Source of the DNA: Bacteroidales bacterium UBA7258 | GTDB taxonomy: Bacteria; Bacteroidota; Bacteroidia; Bacteroidales; UBA932 | Reading direction: 5' to 3' | Assembly: GCA_002472565.1 (NCBI GenBank) | Contig: DKSK01000007.1 | Span: 60,039 to 124,038, forward strand | Length of the DNA: 64,000 nucleotides | Shown: one piece after another, positions 62,940-64,000 of the stretch | How positions within the stretch are numbered: the first letter of the stretch is position 1 | Layout of the letters: each line of letters opens with the position of its first letter | The notes under the pieces: model-generated | Told to the model about the DNA's origin: nothing | Database searches by the model: none | The model's input: the letters and a program-made list of their open reading frames with translations, nothing else | Translations under genes and position numbers: made by a program

Positions 62940-64000
62940 CTAATAGTTGTTGACGTAGCCGTAATTATAGTAACGGGAACGCGAGGTCAGCTGGCCAAGA
63001 ACTTCCATGTAAGGACGGCCCTCGATGAGGGTTGTCGTGTAGACGGTGTTGTCGACTACGTAGTATGTTGCACCTGAGAGTGTTATGGTGTCATAATCGT
63101 CCGGAAGGGCTTCCACTACGGCTCCGGCCGGAGGAACTATGACCTCGTAGCGGCCGTTTGAGTTGATGATATAGAAGACTCCGTCGTCATAGTAATAATT
63201 CGAGTTGGCATAGGCGTAGCTCTGGTTGAGTCCGAGCCTGTTGGCAAGATTGTATGAATTTGCGGCAAGATTCGAATTCATGGCGATTTGAGCATTCTGC
63301 TGTGCAATTATGGCGTTGTTCCGGGCTATAGTCCTGTTCTGCGTGTCTATGTAGCTGTAGTAACTGTCCCAATAGGTGTACGGAGAATAGGTGCTCACGT
63401 AGTAGGCGAAGCGGACAGGGGCCAGGGCCAGGTCAACGGCAGTCCTCGCGAGGAGTATGCCGACAGGAGGGCGGCAGACGTAGAAGACACCTCCGAAGCT
63501 GCGGTAATAGATGTCGTTATAGACATAGTAGTCGATTCCGTAGTATCGCATTGTCCTATATCTCGGAGGGAGATATTCAACCCTGTAGCCGAAGTAGTGA
63601 GGGTCGCGGTCCCAGAAGCGGGAAGGGTGGTCATAGAGGATGTAATCACGGCTGCGCGGAGGTATCCTTTCTATGTTCTGATTGTCCATGCGGTAGCTTC
63701 CATCCATCATGCGTCCGTCTCGTCCGTACTCTGAGCCACCGTTCTTTTCGACGTAGGAGTTTCTGCGGACATTCGAAGCGTTGGCTGAGGAAGTATTGGA
63801 GTTGGCCGAGGTCAAGCCGCCTCTGGTGACATTCGTTGCAGGTTGTGAGGTGCCTGCCCTGCGCACATCGCTGGTCTGGTTTGAGGATGAACGGCGGATC
63901 TGGGATGAGCTGGCATTTCCAGTCGATGAGGAGCGGCGGACCTGGCTGCCAGCCGAAGAGCCCGAATTAGCCGCCGATGAGGAGCGGCGGACCTGAGGGG
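62940..64000 (-). CDS. Tyr/Asn-rich protein of unknown function with Arg/Ser repeat region (N-terminus beyond the window)
   Basis: The frame is open from the stop at 62940 to the right edge, so the real start is not in the window; a GTG at 63866 is only an internal codon. Near the edge the protein has repeats of QVRRSSS or QIRRSSS at intervals of 17, 14 and 12 residues. The middle is rich in Tyr, Pro and Arg (PPRYRTMRYYGIDYYVYNDI, FGGVFYVCRPPVGILLA), and then Asn/Gln/Ala-rich helical (NNAIIAQQNAQIAMNSNLAA). Near the end are two short segments, YYYDDGVFYIINSNGRYEVI and GATYYVVDNTVYTTTLIEGR, that look like paired beta repeats. An envelope location is likely from the composition but no signal is visible here. 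I recognise no family. Confidence 0.65.
   Translation of the reverse strand, partial: PQVRRSSSAANSGSSAGSQVRRSSSTGNASSSQIRRSSSNQTSDVRRAGTSQPATNVTRGGLTSANSNTSSANASNVRRNSYVEKNGGSEYGRDGRMMDGSYRMDNQNIERIPPRSRDYILYDHPSRFWDRDPHYFGYRVEYLPPRYRTMRYYGIDYYVYNDIYYRSFGGVFYVCRPPVGILLARTAVDLALAPVRFAYYVSTYSPYTYWDSYYSYIDTQNRTIARNNAIIAQQNAQIAMNSNLAANSYNLANRLGLNQSYAYANSNYYYDDGVFYIINSNGRYEVIVPPAGAVVEALPDDYDTITLSGATYYVVDNTVYTTTLIEGRPYMEVLGQLTSRSRYYNYGYVNNY

Noticed and set aside
1..64000. CRISPR arrays
   Set aside because: No regularly spaced repeats with unique spacers were seen; the only short tandem repeats are those reported.

Overview
The window looks like a chromosomal segment of a Bacteroidales bacterium (Bacteroidota). 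The evidence is two SusC/SusD outer-membrane uptake pairs, a SusC-linked periplasmic sensor-regulator with Reg_prop and Y_Y_Y domains, BACON-domain and SusD lipoproteins, TAnnTTTG-type -7 promoter boxes in front of many genes, and the HU / tiny basic protein / RNase G order. The fairly high G+C of the housekeeping genes would fit a Rikenellaceae- or Cryptobacteroides-like lineage, but genus is inference only.

Region 1 (1-16.5 kb) is an esterase-rich polysaccharide utilisation locus. A SusD (cut by the window edge) and a SusC run leftward. A divergent membrane-spanning regulator runs rightward; it has the sensor of a hybrid two-component system and an AraC-type output, but its phospho-acceptor histidine is replaced and the ATPase and receiver domains are absent. 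Three exported esterases follow (two type-B carboxylesterases and a CE1-like esterase with an N-terminal E-set domain). A second CE1-like esterase lies at 15.3-16.5 kb. Between the esterases sits an AT-rich restriction-modification island: Vsr endonuclease, C5-cytosine methyltransferase and an overlapping restriction endonuclease.

Region 2 (16.8-46.7 kb) is mostly housekeeping: alr, a DJ-1/PfpI protein, tRNA-Gln, a lon-ung-coaD-thioredoxin operon, HU, a 29-residue basic protein missed by length-limited gene finders, RNase G, a RluA-family pseudouridine synthase with a PASTA protein, divergent lnt-tcdA, a large outer-membrane barrel protein, rplU-rpmA, serS-ruvC, an ATPase of unknown role, a SIR2 protein, rpsU, an AsmA-like protein with prmA, a glycosyltransferase, a CobW GTPase and tRNA-Leu.

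Region 3 (46.9-56.7 kb) is a second uptake operon, transcribed leftward: metallophosphoesterase lipoprotein, SusC, SusD, and a BACON/OB-like lipoprotein. It has no glycoside hydrolase, so its substrate may carry phosphate (inference). Region 4 (57-64 kb) holds class I fumarase, prfB with its programmed +1 frameshift, a histidine acid phosphatase, a glutaredoxin, murI, and the C-terminal part of a Tyr/Asn-rich protein whose Arg/Ser repeat region runs off the right edge.

The points most worth a second look are the kinase-dead, shortened one-component regulator with a matching 41-bp-spaced direct repeat upstream of its susC; the in-frame duplicate of the Lon C-terminal tail that forms the lon-ung spacer; the phosphoesterase-SusCD-BACON operon; the near-perfect extended Shine-Dalgarno in front of rpsU; and a 20-bp triple repeat upstream of fumarase.
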